From assembly GCF_900104095.1 (NCBI RefSeq), contig NZ_FNJO01000006.1, forward strand, positions 62,001 to 126,000: a DNA stretch of 64,000 nucleotides, given 5' to 3'. The notes under the pieces were generated by a model. The model had not been told where the DNA came from, did not search any database, and saw only the letters and a list, made by a program, of their open reading frames with translations. Source of the stretch: Ralstonia sp. 25mfcol4.1 (GTDB taxonomy: Bacteria > Pseudomonadota > Gammaproteobacteria > Burkholderiales > Burkholderiaceae). A program made the translations under genes and the position numbers. How positions within the stretch are numbered: the first letter of the stretch is position 1; every line of letters starts with the position of its first letter. This document shows positions 52,564 to 61,497 of this stretch, in pieces.

Positions 52564-54519
52564 TCAGGCGGGATGCAGGCAGGTGACGCAGCAGCGTTCG
52601 GTCAGGATGCCGGCGTTGAGCGATGCAATGGCGCCGGCCTGGCTGGCATGCAGCATCCGGCCGCCGGCGCAGTCGGCTTCCACGGGCTCGGGGCCAAGGT
52701 TCAGCCAGATCGACAGCTGGCTGCCGTCGCCCATGCGCCAGCGCGCCACCAGCGCGCGGTCGGCCAGTGGCGTGACGCCGGCCGGCTGGCAATGGCGCAA
52801 CCTCGGCACGATCTCGTTGCGGCGGATCGACAGCAGTTCGCCGTAGTAGTGGTTCCACGCGCGGCAATTGCCGTCGGTATCGTCGCAGACCGGGCGCGAG
52901 GCATCGAACGTCTCCGGCGCGTTCGGGTCGGCGATGCGCGCGGCATGGGCGTCGTCGCGGAAGGCCGACGACGCGGCGAATTCGCGACGCCGGCCGTCGC
53001 GCACCGCCTGCGCGAGTTCGGGCGGATGGTCGGTGAAGTAGAGGAAGGGCGTGCGCGCGCCATGCTCCTCGCCCATGAACACCAGCGGAATCTGCGGGCA
53101 GAGCAGTTGCAGCGCCACTGCCGCGCGCAGGGCGTCGGGATCCGCCAGCGTGGTCAGGCGCTCGCCGAACGCGCGGTTTCCGGTCTGGTCGTGGTTCTGC
53201 AGGAACATCACGAAGGCGGTCGGCGGCAGCACCGCGCTGGGCTGCCCGCGCCGCACCTCGCGGCCCTGCAGCGGGCCATTCTCGTCGCCGCTGCGGTGTG
53301 GCGACACTTCGCCCTGCCATGCGAATCCTTCGCCCAGCACCCGTGCCAGGTGATGCAGCGCGGGTTCGCCGACGTCCGTTCTTGCGGCCGTGGCCCCGGG
53401 CAGCGCCGATTGATACTCGCGGTAGTACCCGTCATGCTCGCCCGTCAGCAGCACGTGCAGCGCGTGATGGGCGTCGTCGTTCCACTGCGCGTCGTAGCCG
53501 GCCTGGATCAGCGCCACGTCGTTGTGATCGTTTTCCAGTACCAGATGCACGTGCCGGTCGGGCAGGCACGCGCGCAGTTCGCGCGCCAGCTCGGGCAGCC
53601 AGCCTTCGTCGTCGATGGCATGCACGGCATCGAGCCGCAAGCCGTCGAAGCGGAACGATTCCAGCCAGTAGCGCGCGTTTTCGCCAAAGAAGCGGCGCAC
53701 CTCTGCGCGCCGGAAGTCGATGGCCGGCCCCCAGGGGGTTTGCCGGTCGCTGCGGAAAAAGGGGCTGGCGTACTGGTGCAGGTAGTTGCCCTCGGGCCCG
53801 AAGTGGTTGTAGACCACGTCGAGCAGCACCATCATGCCCAGCCCATGGGCGGCGTCGATCAGCGCGCGCAGCTCGTCGGGCGAACCATAGCTGTGCTCGG
53901 GAGCAAACGGCAGCACGCCGTCGTAGCCCCAGTTGCGGGCGCCGGGAAACTCCGACAGCGGCATCAGTTCGATCGCGGTGAAGCCCAGCGCCGCCAGACG
54001 GTGCAGTTCGGACATTACGCCGGTGTAGCCGCCGGACAGGCCCACGTGCAGCTCGTAGATGACCGCTTCATGCCATGGGCGTCCGCGCCATTCCGTGTGC
54101 TGCCAGGCGTAGCCCGCGCCGGTCTCCGGCAGGCACAGCACGCTTGCGCCATGCACGTCATCGGCCTGCAGGCGCGATGCCGGGTCGGGCACGATGGTGC
54201 CGTCGTCAAGCCGGAACCAGTAGCGCACGCCGTGGCAGCACGGCACCACTGCTTCGAACCAGCCGCCTTTGCCTTCCATCATCACCACGGGCGCCATGCC
54301 GGCGACTTCAAGCCGTATCGCATGGCCCTGCGCGGCGGCGTCGGGCGCCCACAGGCGGAAGCGCACGCGGCCGTCTGCCAGGCGGACCGGGCCGAACCAG
54401 TAGCCTTCCGCGGCTTCGTCGCCGCAGGGCAGCATCCGGGCATCGGCGCCCAGGGTTTGCCAGTTCGGGTGGACCGGCGCGCCGTCACGGGGCGGCGGGG
54501 ATGGCGTAGCAGTCATCAT
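52564..54519 (-). CDS. treZ: Malto-oligosyltrehalose trehalohydrolase
   Basis: 651 aa, GH13. N-terminal CBM48-type domain (VRFRLWAPDAAAQGHAIRLEV), then the catalytic barrel: WHEAVIYELHVGLSGGYTG, LLDVVYNHFGPEGNYL, the nucleophile Asp in RFDGLRLDAVHAI, Glu in HLVLENDHND, and FLQNHDQTGNRAFGERL. It hydrolyses the alpha-1,4 bond next to the trehalose end made by TreY. 7 bases from treY and 59 bases from glgA, so one operon. Usual TreZ length is about 600; the extra residues are mainly at the N terminus (MMTATPSPPPRDG). Confidence 0.95.
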   Translation of the reverse strand: MMTATPSPPPRDGAPVHPNWQTLGADARMLPCGDEAAEGYWFGPVRLADGRVRFRLWAPDAAAQGHAIRLEVAGMAPVVMMEGKGGWFEAVVPCCHGVRYWFRLDDGTIVPDPASRLQADDVHGASVLCLPETGAGYAWQHTEWRGRPWHEAVIYELHVGLSGGYTGVMSELHRLAALGFTAIELMPLSEFPGARNWGYDGVLPFAPEHSYGSPDELRALIDAAHGLGMMVLLDVVYNHFGPEGNYLHQYASPFFRSDRQTPWGPAIDFRRAEVRRFFGENARYWLESFRFDGLRLDAVHAIDDEGWLPELARELRACLPDRHVHLVLENDHNDVALIQAGYDAQWNDDAHHALHVLLTGEHDGYYREYQSALPGATAARTDVGEPALHHLARVLGEGFAWQGEVSPHRSGDENGPLQGREVRRGQPSAVLPPTAFVMFLQNHDQTGNRAFGERLTTLADPDALRAAVALQLLCPQIPLVFMGEEHGARTPFLYFTDHPPELAQAVRDGRRREFAASSAFRDDAHAARIADPNAPETFDASRPVCDDTDGNCRAWNHYYGELLSIRRNEIVPRLRHCQPAGVTPLADRALVARWRMGDGSQLSIWLNLGPEPVEADCAGGRMLHASQAGAIASLNAGILTERCCVTCLHPA

Positions 54520-54578
54520 CTGAGGCTACCTTCGTGCAGGCAATCGCACATCCAGTTACATGGCAGGCCGGACATGGC

Positions 54579-56192
54579 TCAGGCGGGAGTGGCGGCCGCC
54601 CCGGCGTCGGACGGCGACAGCGCCGGAGCTTCGGGCACTGCCACCGGGCGGCGACCACCGCGCGCCGGCTGTACCGTCGGCGCCGCCGCCACGGGCGTGA
54701 CGTCCACGACTGGCACGTGAGCCAGCGCCGGCGCCAGCGCGCCATACAGGGCGAGGTACTGGCGCGCGGGGCCTTCCCAGCCGAAATCGGTTTGCATGCC
54801 GGTACGCTGCAGGCTGCGCCAGTGGCGCGGGCGGCCATACCATCCTAGTCCACGGGTCATGGCGGCGCACATCGCCTCGGCGGATTCGCCGTCGAAAACA
54901 ATACCGTTCGCGCGGACGGCCGGTGCGGTGCCGTCGCCCACGTCGCGCACGGTGTCGGCCAGGCCACCCACGCGCGATACGATTGGTACGGTGCCATAGC
55001 GCATGGCATAGACCGGCGTCAGGCCGAAGGGCTCGAAGCGGCTGCCGTGCAACAGCATGTCGGCGCCTGCGTGCAGCAGGTGCGCATCTTCCTCGCGATA
55101 GCCGATGGCCACGCCCACGCGCTGCGGATGGCGCTGGGCCAGTGCGCAAAATGCGGCTTCGAGCCTGGGGTCGCCGCAGCCCAGGATCACGAACTGCGCG
55201 TCGGAGTGTGTGGCAAGTGCCAGGGCGATCGCGTCGAGCGCGACATCGGCCATTTTCTGGTGCGTCAGGCGGCTGCCCATGGCGATCAGCGGGCGGTCTG
55301 CATCCACCGGCAGCCCATGGCGCTGTTGCAGGGCGGCCTTGCAGGCGCGCTTGCCCGCCAGGTTGCGCGCGTCGTAGCGCTGCGGCAGCAGGCGGTCGGT
55401 ACGGGGTGACCAGGCGTCGGTATCGACACCGTTAGGAATGGCGCCCAGCACGGCCGCGCGATGCGCGAGCAGGCCGTCCAGCCCATGGCCGAAGTGTGGC
55501 GTGAGGATTTCGCGCGCATAGGTGTGACTGACCGTGGTGACGCGGTCGGCATAGCGGATGCCGGCTTTCAGGAAATTGATCTTGCCCCAGAACTCGATGC
55601 CATCGGGCGTCAGCGATTCGGGGGGCAGACCCAGCGGCTCCGCCGCGGCCATGGGAAACACGCCCTGGAAGGCCAGGTTGTGAATCGTGCAGACGGTGGG
55701 CGTGTGCAGGCCGCGCGCGCGCATCAGCAGCGGCGTCAGCGCCGCGTGCCAGTCGTGGGCATGGACCAGGCTCGGCACCGGCAGCGGCGTCTCGCCCGCC
55801 GCGATGGCCGTGGCGGCGTGCGCCAGCGCGGCAAACCGTTGGGCGTTGTCGCAGAAGTCGCGGCCGGTGGCGTCAACGTACAGCGATCCCGGCCGGTCGT
55901 AGAGCGACGGGCAGTCGAGGAACGCCACGCGCACGCCGCTATCCGGCATCAGGCCTTGCAGCAGGCGCGCAGGGCTGTGTCCAGGCGGCAGCGCCATCGG
56001 CAGGTGAATCGCGCCGAGGCTGCGCACGTCGCGCGCCGCTGCAACGGCGCGGGGGTAACCGGGCATCAGGATCGTGACATCGGCGCCGCGCTGCAGCAGC
56101 GCATGGGCGAGTCCGCCTACCACATCGGCCAGCCCGCCAGTCTTGGCCAGGGGCTGGGCTTCTGCCGCCACAAACAGGGTGTTCGCGTTCAA
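54579..56192 (-). CDS. glgA: Glycogen synthase, TTG start
   Basis: 537 aa, GT5. I set the start at TTG (MNANTLFVAAEAQPLAKTGGLADV) because GGGAG lies 8 bases upstream and the encoded protein begins like GlgA; the frame has no ATG for another 178 codons. Motifs: KTGGLADVVGGLAHAL (ADP-glucose site), HAHDWHAAL, TIHNLAFQG, SRLTHQKMADV and the C-terminal GSRFEPFGLTPVYAMRYGTVPIV. It extends alpha-1,4-glucan from ADP-glucose. A Pro/Ala-rich tail of about 40 residues (QPARGGRRPVAVPEAPALS) makes it longer than usual. glgC is not in the window. Confidence 0.93.
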   Translation of the reverse strand: MNANTLFVAAEAQPLAKTGGLADVVGGLAHALLQRGADVTILMPGYPRAVAAARDVRSLGAIHLPMALPPGHSPARLLQGLMPDSGVRVAFLDCPSLYDRPGSLYVDATGRDFCDNAQRFAALAHAATAIAAGETPLPVPSLVHAHDWHAALTPLLMRARGLHTPTVCTIHNLAFQGVFPMAAAEPLGLPPESLTPDGIEFWGKINFLKAGIRYADRVTTVSHTYAREILTPHFGHGLDGLLAHRAAVLGAIPNGVDTDAWSPRTDRLLPQRYDARNLAGKRACKAALQQRHGLPVDADRPLIAMGSRLTHQKMADVALDAIALALATHSDAQFVILGCGDPRLEAAFCALAQRHPQRVGVAIGYREEDAHLLHAGADMLLHGSRFEPFGLTPVYAMRYGTVPIVSRVGGLADTVRDVGDGTAPAVRANGIVFDGESAEAMCAAMTRGLGWYGRPRHWRSLQRTGMQTDFGWEGPARQYLALYGALAPALAHVPVVDVTPVAAAPTVQPARGGRRPVAVPEAPALSPSDAGAAATPA

Positions 56193-56514
56193 GGAAAGAC
56201 TCCCGCTGGTTTGCCGTTCTGCTGGGATGTATTGGAGGGTCCGTGCGGCGCCGCACACAGGGGCCGCAGGACGCAGGGGAACAGCAATGCGAACTTTGTG
56301 CCAGCACCCGCGCAGGCTGGCGTGCCGCGTGACGCCTGAGGCGGCTGTGCTGGCGGGCAAGAGCGCGCGCAACGCCGATGTATAAGGTGCCGCCGCTTTT
56401 GTAGAAAGTGCCGCGGGCGGGCTTTCGAACCACCAATCTGCAATCGGTGGCCCGGCCCGCGTGGAATGTGGCGGCGGCGTTACTGCGGTGGCTGCCGCCT
56501 GTGGCGCCGCGTGA
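56193..56514. other. 322-bp gap between glgP and glgA with a structured element
   Basis: No gene found. It contains the hairpin at 56412-56461 and the glgA ribosome-binding region. It is long enough to hold a separate promoter for glgA-treZ-treY. A TTTCGAACC-like string made me test for a tRNA, but no cloverleaf forms. Confidence 0.45.
56412..56461. repeat. Nested inverted repeat in the glgP-glgA gap
   Basis: CGCGGGC (56412-56418) pairs with GCCCGCG (56455-56461), and inside it CCACC (56430-56434) pairs with GGTGG (56446-56450). No T-run follows on either strand. It could be an mRNA-processing or attenuation structure between glgP and glgA. Confidence 0.5.
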
Positions 56515-59130
56515 CTATTGGCAGCGTTCGCTGAAACCGCCGATGGCGTCGCCAGCGCGCCGCTGCCCCTGCACCTGGCCGCTCGACCGCCGCAACAGGC
56601 ACACGGGCACCGGGTCGACATGCCAGACGCGCTCGCAATACTCGCGGATGGCGCGGTCCGACGAGAACCGGCCCGAACGCGCGGTGGACAGCACCGACAT
56701 GCGCTGCCAGCGCGCCGGATCGGCATAGGCAGCCGAAACTTCGCGCTGGCACTGCAGGTACGACGCGAAGTCGGCCATCAGCATGTACGGGTCGTGCTGC
56801 AGCAGCCCCTCGAACAGCGGGCGGAACACGGCCGCGTCGCCCTTGGAAAAGAAACCGTGCTGGATCAGGTCCACCACGGCGCGCAGTTCGGGGCTGGCTT
56901 CGTAATACGTGGACGGGTGGTACCCGGCCGCGCGTAGCGCATAGACCTCCGACGCATTGAGCCCGAACGGGAAGAAGTTGTCGGCGCCGATGGCGTCGCG
57001 CAGCTCGATATTGGCGCCGTCCATGGTGCCGATGGTGATGGCCCCGTTCATGGCGAACTTCATGTTGCCGGTGCCGGATGCCTCCTTGCCGGCCAGCGAA
57101 ATCTGTTCGGACAGGTCTGCCGCCGGGTAGATCTTCTGGCCGTAGGTCACGTTGAAGTTCGGCAGGAAGACCACCTTGAGCCTGTCGCGCACCTGCGGGT
57201 CGCGGTTGACCACCTCCGCCACCGACGTGACAAAGCGGATCATCAGCTTGGCATAGTGGTAGCCGGGCGCGGCCTTGCCCGCGAACAGGAAGGTGCGCGG
57301 CGGAATCTCGGCATGCGGATCGGACTTGATCTGGTGATAGAGCGCGATGATGTGCAGCACGGCCAGGTGCTGGCGCTTGTATTCGTGGATGCGCTTGACC
57401 ATCACGTCGAACATCGACGCCGGGTCTACCGTCACGCCGGTGGTATCCCGGATCAGCTGCGCCAGGTCGCGCTTGTTGTCCCGGCGCACGGCCTGCCACT
57501 GGGCCCGGAAGCCGGCGTCGTCGGCGTACGGCTCCAGCGCCTGCAGCTGGTCCAGATCCTTGATCCAGCCATCGCCGATGGCGTCGCTGACCAGCCGGGT
57601 CAGGCGCGGGTTGGACAGCGCCAGCCATCGCCGGGGCGTGACGCCGTTGGTGATGCTCGTGAATTTCTCCGGCCACATCGCGTAGAAGTCCTGCAGCACG
57701 TCCTCCCGCATCAGGCGCGAGTGCAGGTCGGCCACGCCGTTGATGGCATGGCTGCCCACGCAGGCCAGCCCGGCCATGCGCACGTATCGGCCGCCTTGCT
57801 CGTTCACCAGCGACAGCCGCGCCAGCCGCGATTCGTCACCGTAGAAGCGGATGCGCACCTCGTCGAGGAAGCGCGCGTTGATCTCGTAGATGATTTCCAG
57901 GTGGCGCGGCAGCACGCGCCGGAACAGTTCCAGCGGCCACTGTTCCAGTGCCTCGGGCAGCAGCGTGTGGTTGGTATAGGCAAACGCGTTGCGGGTGATG
58001 TACCAGGCATCGTCCCAGGTCAGGTCATGGTCGTCCACCAGCAACCGCATCAGTTCGGCGATGCCCACGGCGGGGTGGGTGTCGTTGAGCTGCACGGCGA
58101 ACTTCTCGTGGAAGCGGGACACCGGAATGCCGTGCGAGGCCAGCAGGCGCAGCATGTCCTGCAGCGAGCACGCCACGAAGAAGTACTGCTGCTCCAGCCG
58201 CAGTTCCTTGCCCTGCTGGGTTTCGTCGTTCGGGTACAGGACCTTGGTCAGGTTTTCCGACGTCACCTTCTTGCTGACTGCGCCCAGGTAGTCACCCCGG
58301 TTGAAGGTGTGGAAGTCGAACGCCTCGGTGGCTTCGGCGCGCCACAGGCGCAGCGTGTTCACCGTATTGACCCGGTAGCCCAGGATCGGCGAATCGAACG
58401 GCACGCCCACCACGGTCTTGTCCGGCACCCAGCGCACGCGGTAGCGGCCGCGGTCGTCGGTGTAGTGCTCGGTGTGACCGCCCAGCCGCACCTGCACCGC
58501 CCATTCGGATCGCTGGATCTCCCACGGATTGCCGTGGCGCAGCCAGGTGTCGGTGGTTTCCACCTGCTGGCCATCGATGATGTTCTGGTGGAAGATGCCG
58601 TACTCGTAGCGGATGCCGTAGCCCAGCGCGGGAATTTCCAGCGTCGCCATCGAATCCATGAAGCAGGCGGCCAGGCGGCCCAGGCCGCCGTTGCCCAGTC
58701 CCGGTTCTTCCTCGTGCGACAGGATGTCGTCCAGATCCAGGTCCAGCGTGGTCATGGCGGCGCGCACCTCGTCGACGATGCCCAGGTTGACGAGGTTGTT
58801 GCCCAGGTGCGGGCCCATCAGGAATTCGGCGGACAGGTAGGCCACCGTGCGCGACGGCTGCGTCTGGTAGGTTTCCGCAGTGCTGATCCAGCGTTGCACG
58901 AGCCGGTCGCGCACGGTGTGCGCCAGGGCCTGGTAGAGATCGTTGCCGCTGGCATGGCCGGGCAGCTTGCCCTGGGTATAGAACACGTGGTCCAGAAAGG
59001 CGCGCCGGATGGTGGCGCTGGACATTGCGGTGCGCGTGTCGTCCGGGTTCTCGGGGGCGGGCGTGGCGGTCTGGCTGCCACGGGTTGCATCGGCGGGGGC
59101 CGGCCGCAGCCGGGATGCATCGGTCATCAC
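56515..59130 (-). CDS. glgP: Glycogen/alpha-glucan phosphorylase
   Basis: 871 aa, GT35. Clear phosphorylase segments: RTVAYLSAEFLMGPHLGNNL, HEEEPGLGNGGLGRLAACFMDSMA, QLNDTHPAVGIAELMRLL, TNHTLLPEALEQWP, KRIHEYKRQHLAVLH, and the PLP-lysine region EASGTGNMKFAMNGAITIGTMDGANIE in outline. It releases glucose-1-phosphate from glycogen ends. An extra N-terminal 35 residues (polar, Pro/Ala-rich) and a C-terminal tail with GQVQGQRRAGD are outside the family core. First gene of the minus-strand run; 322 bases separate it from glgA. Confidence 0.96.
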   Translation of the reverse strand: MMTDASRLRPAPADATRGSQTATPAPENPDDTRTAMSSATIRRAFLDHVFYTQGKLPGHASGNDLYQALAHTVRDRLVQRWISTAETYQTQPSRTVAYLSAEFLMGPHLGNNLVNLGIVDEVRAAMTTLDLDLDDILSHEEEPGLGNGGLGRLAACFMDSMATLEIPALGYGIRYEYGIFHQNIIDGQQVETTDTWLRHGNPWEIQRSEWAVQVRLGGHTEHYTDDRGRYRVRWVPDKTVVGVPFDSPILGYRVNTVNTLRLWRAEATEAFDFHTFNRGDYLGAVSKKVTSENLTKVLYPNDETQQGKELRLEQQYFFVACSLQDMLRLLASHGIPVSRFHEKFAVQLNDTHPAVGIAELMRLLVDDHDLTWDDAWYITRNAFAYTNHTLLPEALEQWPLELFRRVLPRHLEIIYEINARFLDEVRIRFYGDESRLARLSLVNEQGGRYVRMAGLACVGSHAINGVADLHSRLMREDVLQDFYAMWPEKFTSITNGVTPRRWLALSNPRLTRLVSDAIGDGWIKDLDQLQALEPYADDAGFRAQWQAVRRDNKRDLAQLIRDTTGVTVDPASMFDVMVKRIHEYKRQHLAVLHIIALYHQIKSDPHAEIPPRTFLFAGKAAPGYHYAKLMIRFVTSVAEVVNRDPQVRDRLKVVFLPNFNVTYGQKIYPAADLSEQISLAGKEASGTGNMKFAMNGAITIGTMDGANIELRDAIGADNFFPFGLNASEVYALRAAGYHPSTYYEASPELRAVVDLIQHGFFSKGDAAVFRPLFEGLLQHDPYMLMADFASYLQCQREVSAAYADPARWQRMSVLSTARSGRFSSDRAIREYCERVWHVDPVPVCLLRRSSGQVQGQRRAGDAIGGFSERCQ

Positions 59131-59285
59131 TTGACTCCTGGACAGATCAACGTGGATCGAGACTTCTTGCTGGTTTCAGGCTACAAAAGAAATCGGGCGG
59201 CGCCGGGGAAGCACTGATGCCGGCGCTGGTATGAAATCTGCAGCGCAAATGGCCTCCCATCTGCAAATTGACTGCGAGACGCGCC

Positions 59286-59447
59286 ATGGCTACCCACATC
59301 CCGCATGACCCCGTGCGACGGCCGGACCGGCGGCCCGACCAGAGCCCCGATCACAACAAGGAAAAAGGGGACCAGCCCGCCCGCAACCTGCCGGACAAGC
59401 ACCCGCCACCGCCGTCGGTCAGCAAGGCGGCGCGCGAACGCGGCTAG
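59286..59447 (+). CDS. Small Pro/Arg/Asp-rich hypothetical protein (53 aa)
   Basis: ATG to TAG, 53 codons: MATHIPHDPVRRPDRRPDQS, then PDHNKEKGDQPARNLPDKHP, ending SVSKAARERG. Highly polar, probably disordered, no known domain. A weak GAGA lies upstream. It sits between divergent glgP and the hybrid kinase on the kinase's strand, about 125 bases before it. Short disordered genes like this are common as conserved unknowns; whether it is translated is uncertain. Confidence 0.45.
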   Translation: MATHIPHDPVRRPDRRPDQSPDHNKEKGDQPARNLPDKHPPPPSVSKAARERG

Positions 59448-59573
59448 CTTTTCCGGCATCCCTTTGTAGTTTTTGCAAACCACGCAAACGTCCCGGCCCG
59501 CCGGGCCGGAGAGCCGGATGCGACGACTGCCTCCAAGAAAGGCAGCGGCAACAAGAGAGGAAGGAGCGTTTCC

Positions 59574-61493
59574 ATGACCCTGCCGGGTGCCGCATTGCTC
59601 AATGCGATCGATGCGGTCGACGACACCGCGATCTTCGTGCTGGCGGCGGATGGGCGTGTCAGTGCGTGGACCGAGGCCGCGCGGCGCGTGATGCTGTACA
59701 CCGCCGACGAGGCGACGGGTTCGCCGCTGTCGCGCTTTCATCCTGCCAGTCCGGACGATCGCGATGACGGGGCGGCTACCGCCGACCAGTTGCTCGCGAC
59801 GGCAAGGACGAGCGGACGCGCCGAAACCAAAGGCTGGCGCATGCGTCGCGACGGCAGCGTGTTCTATGCCAGCGCGGTGATCGTGGCGCTGCCGGGGCCC
59901 GGCGGTGGGCGCAACGGCGGCCCCGAAGGGTTTGCCGTGGTCTACCGCGACATCACGGTCCAGTACGCGGCCGAGGAACACGTCCGGGTGGTCGAGGGGC
60001 GCTGGCACGAACTGCTCGACACGATCGACGACATTGCCATCTGCGAGCTTGGCCCCGAAGGGCAGATCCGAAGCTGGAACGCCGGCGCCCAGTCGCTGTT
60101 CGGTTACACGGCGCAGGAGGCAGTGGGTCAGCCGCTGTCGCTGCTGCATCCCCGGCACGATATGGCGCCGGACACGGTTTCCGACGCGCCCTCCGGCAAC
60201 CGGCCAGCCAGCACGCCGGGCTTGCTCGATGCCGTGCGCGGCAGCGGTGCGTGGTCGGGCGAGCAACGCCTGCAGCGGCATGACGGCACGCTGGTGCGGT
60301 GCCATGTCCGCCAGGTATTGCTGCGCGATGCCGACCGGGGCGTGTCGGGCATACTGTGGACCGCCCGCGATGTCACCGACTCGGCTCGCCTGGCCGACCT
60401 GGAAAACACGGGGCGCCGCGTGCAGGCATTCCTGGCCATCCTGGCCCACGAGCTGCGCAACCCGCTGGCCCCGATCCGCAATGCCGTCGATGTGATCCGG
60501 CTGACGCCGGTGGCCGACTCCCGCATCCGCCATTGCGCGGAAATCATCGGCCGGCAACTGCAGTTGCTGACACGCCTGGTCACCGACCTGATGGATGTGG
60601 GCCGCGTGACGTCGGGCAAGCTCAAGGTGCAGCCGGTGCCCATCCTCTACAACGAGGTGGTCGCCACCGCCGTCGAGGCGATGCGGCCCGCCTTGGACGG
60701 TGTCAGCCAGAAGTTCGACGTGGTGCTGCCGGCGGATCCCGTCTTCGTGAACGGCGATGCGGCGCGACTGGAGCAGGTGCTGTCGAACCTGCTCAGCAAT
60801 GCCACCAAGTACACGCCGCGCGGCGGCACGGTGACGGTGCGGGTGCGCGCGGACGCCGGCAACGTGGTGACCACGATCAGCGATACCGGGCGCGGCATCG
60901 CGCCGGAGGCGCTGGACCGCATCTTCAACCTGTTCGCACAGGAAGGCGACGAGACCGCGCGCTCCGGGCTCGGCATCGGCCTGGCGCTGGCACGGGCCGT
61001 GATCGAGGCGCACGGCGGTGCCATCCAGGCCAGCAGCGCGGGCGAGGGCCTTGGCAGCACGTTCACGGTCATGCTGCCTGAGGTGCAGATGGACGGTGCC
61101 AGCGTGCCGCGTCCGGGAACGGCCCAGTGTGCAGGCCGGCGCATCCTGATCGTCGATGACAGTGCCGATTCGGCCGACAGCATGGCCGAGCTGCTGACCG
61201 TGCTTGGGCATCACGCCAAGCCGGTCTACACAGGCATGTGCGCCGTGGAAGCGGCGCGCAGCTTCGCACCCGACGTGGTGCTGCTGGATCTGGAGATGCC
61301 CGACATGAGCGGCTACGAGGTACTGGATGCGCTGCGCCAGAGCGGCCTGGGGCCGCGCGTGTTTGCGCTGACCGGACGCAGTTCGCCCGACGACCGGCGC
61401 CGCACCGAAGCGGCCGGCTTCGACGCGCACCTGGTCAAGCCGCTGACCGTGGAGGCGCTCTGTCGCGCGCTGACGGATCCGCACGCGCCCTGA
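59574..61493 (+). CDS. Hybrid PAS-PAS sensor histidine kinase with receiver domain
   Basis: 639 aa, soluble (no membrane helix). PAS 1 about residues 5-130, PAS 2 about 135-275 (DTIDDIAICELGPEGQIRSWNAGAQSLFGYT in outline). HisKA about 285-350 with the phospho-His in FLAILAHELRNPLAPIRNAVD. HATPase about 400-510 (NLLSNATKYTPRGG N box; DTGRGIAPE G1; SGLGIGLALARAVIEAHGG G2). Receiver about 520-635 with DDSADSAD, phospho-Asp in VVLLDLEMPDMSGYEV and Lys in LVKPLTV. Enclosed by glycogen genes on the other strand, it may sense a redox or metabolic signal relevant to carbon storage. It converges on malQ. Confidence 0.92.
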   Translation: MTLPGAALLNAIDAVDDTAIFVLAADGRVSAWTEAARRVMLYTADEATGSPLSRFHPASPDDRDDGAATADQLLATARTSGRAETKGWRMRRDGSVFYASAVIVALPGPGGGRNGGPEGFAVVYRDITVQYAAEEHVRVVEGRWHELLDTIDDIAICELGPEGQIRSWNAGAQSLFGYTAQEAVGQPLSLLHPRHDMAPDTVSDAPSGNRPASTPGLLDAVRGSGAWSGEQRLQRHDGTLVRCHVRQVLLRDADRGVSGILWTARDVTDSARLADLENTGRRVQAFLAILAHELRNPLAPIRNAVDVIRLTPVADSRIRHCAEIIGRQLQLLTRLVTDLMDVGRVTSGKLKVQPVPILYNEVVATAVEAMRPALDGVSQKFDVVLPADPVFVNGDAARLEQVLSNLLSNATKYTPRGGTVTVRVRADAGNVVTTISDTGRGIAPEALDRIFNLFAQEGDETARSGLGIGLALARAVIEAHGGAIQASSAGEGLGSTFTVMLPEVQMDGASVPRPGTAQCAGRRILIVDDSADSADSMAELLTVLGHHAKPVYTGMCAVEAARSFAPDVVLLDLEMPDMSGYEVLDALRQSGLGPRVFALTGRSSPDDRRRTEAAGFDAHLVKPLTVEALCRALTDPHAP

Positions 61494-61497
61494 CGCA

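Noticed and set aside
56401..56470. Possible tRNA gene suggested by TTCGAACC and a CTGCAAT loop
   Set aside because: The arms do not form a cloverleaf: the acceptor, D and anticodon stems are missing and spacing is wrong. It is annotated as a nested hairpin only.
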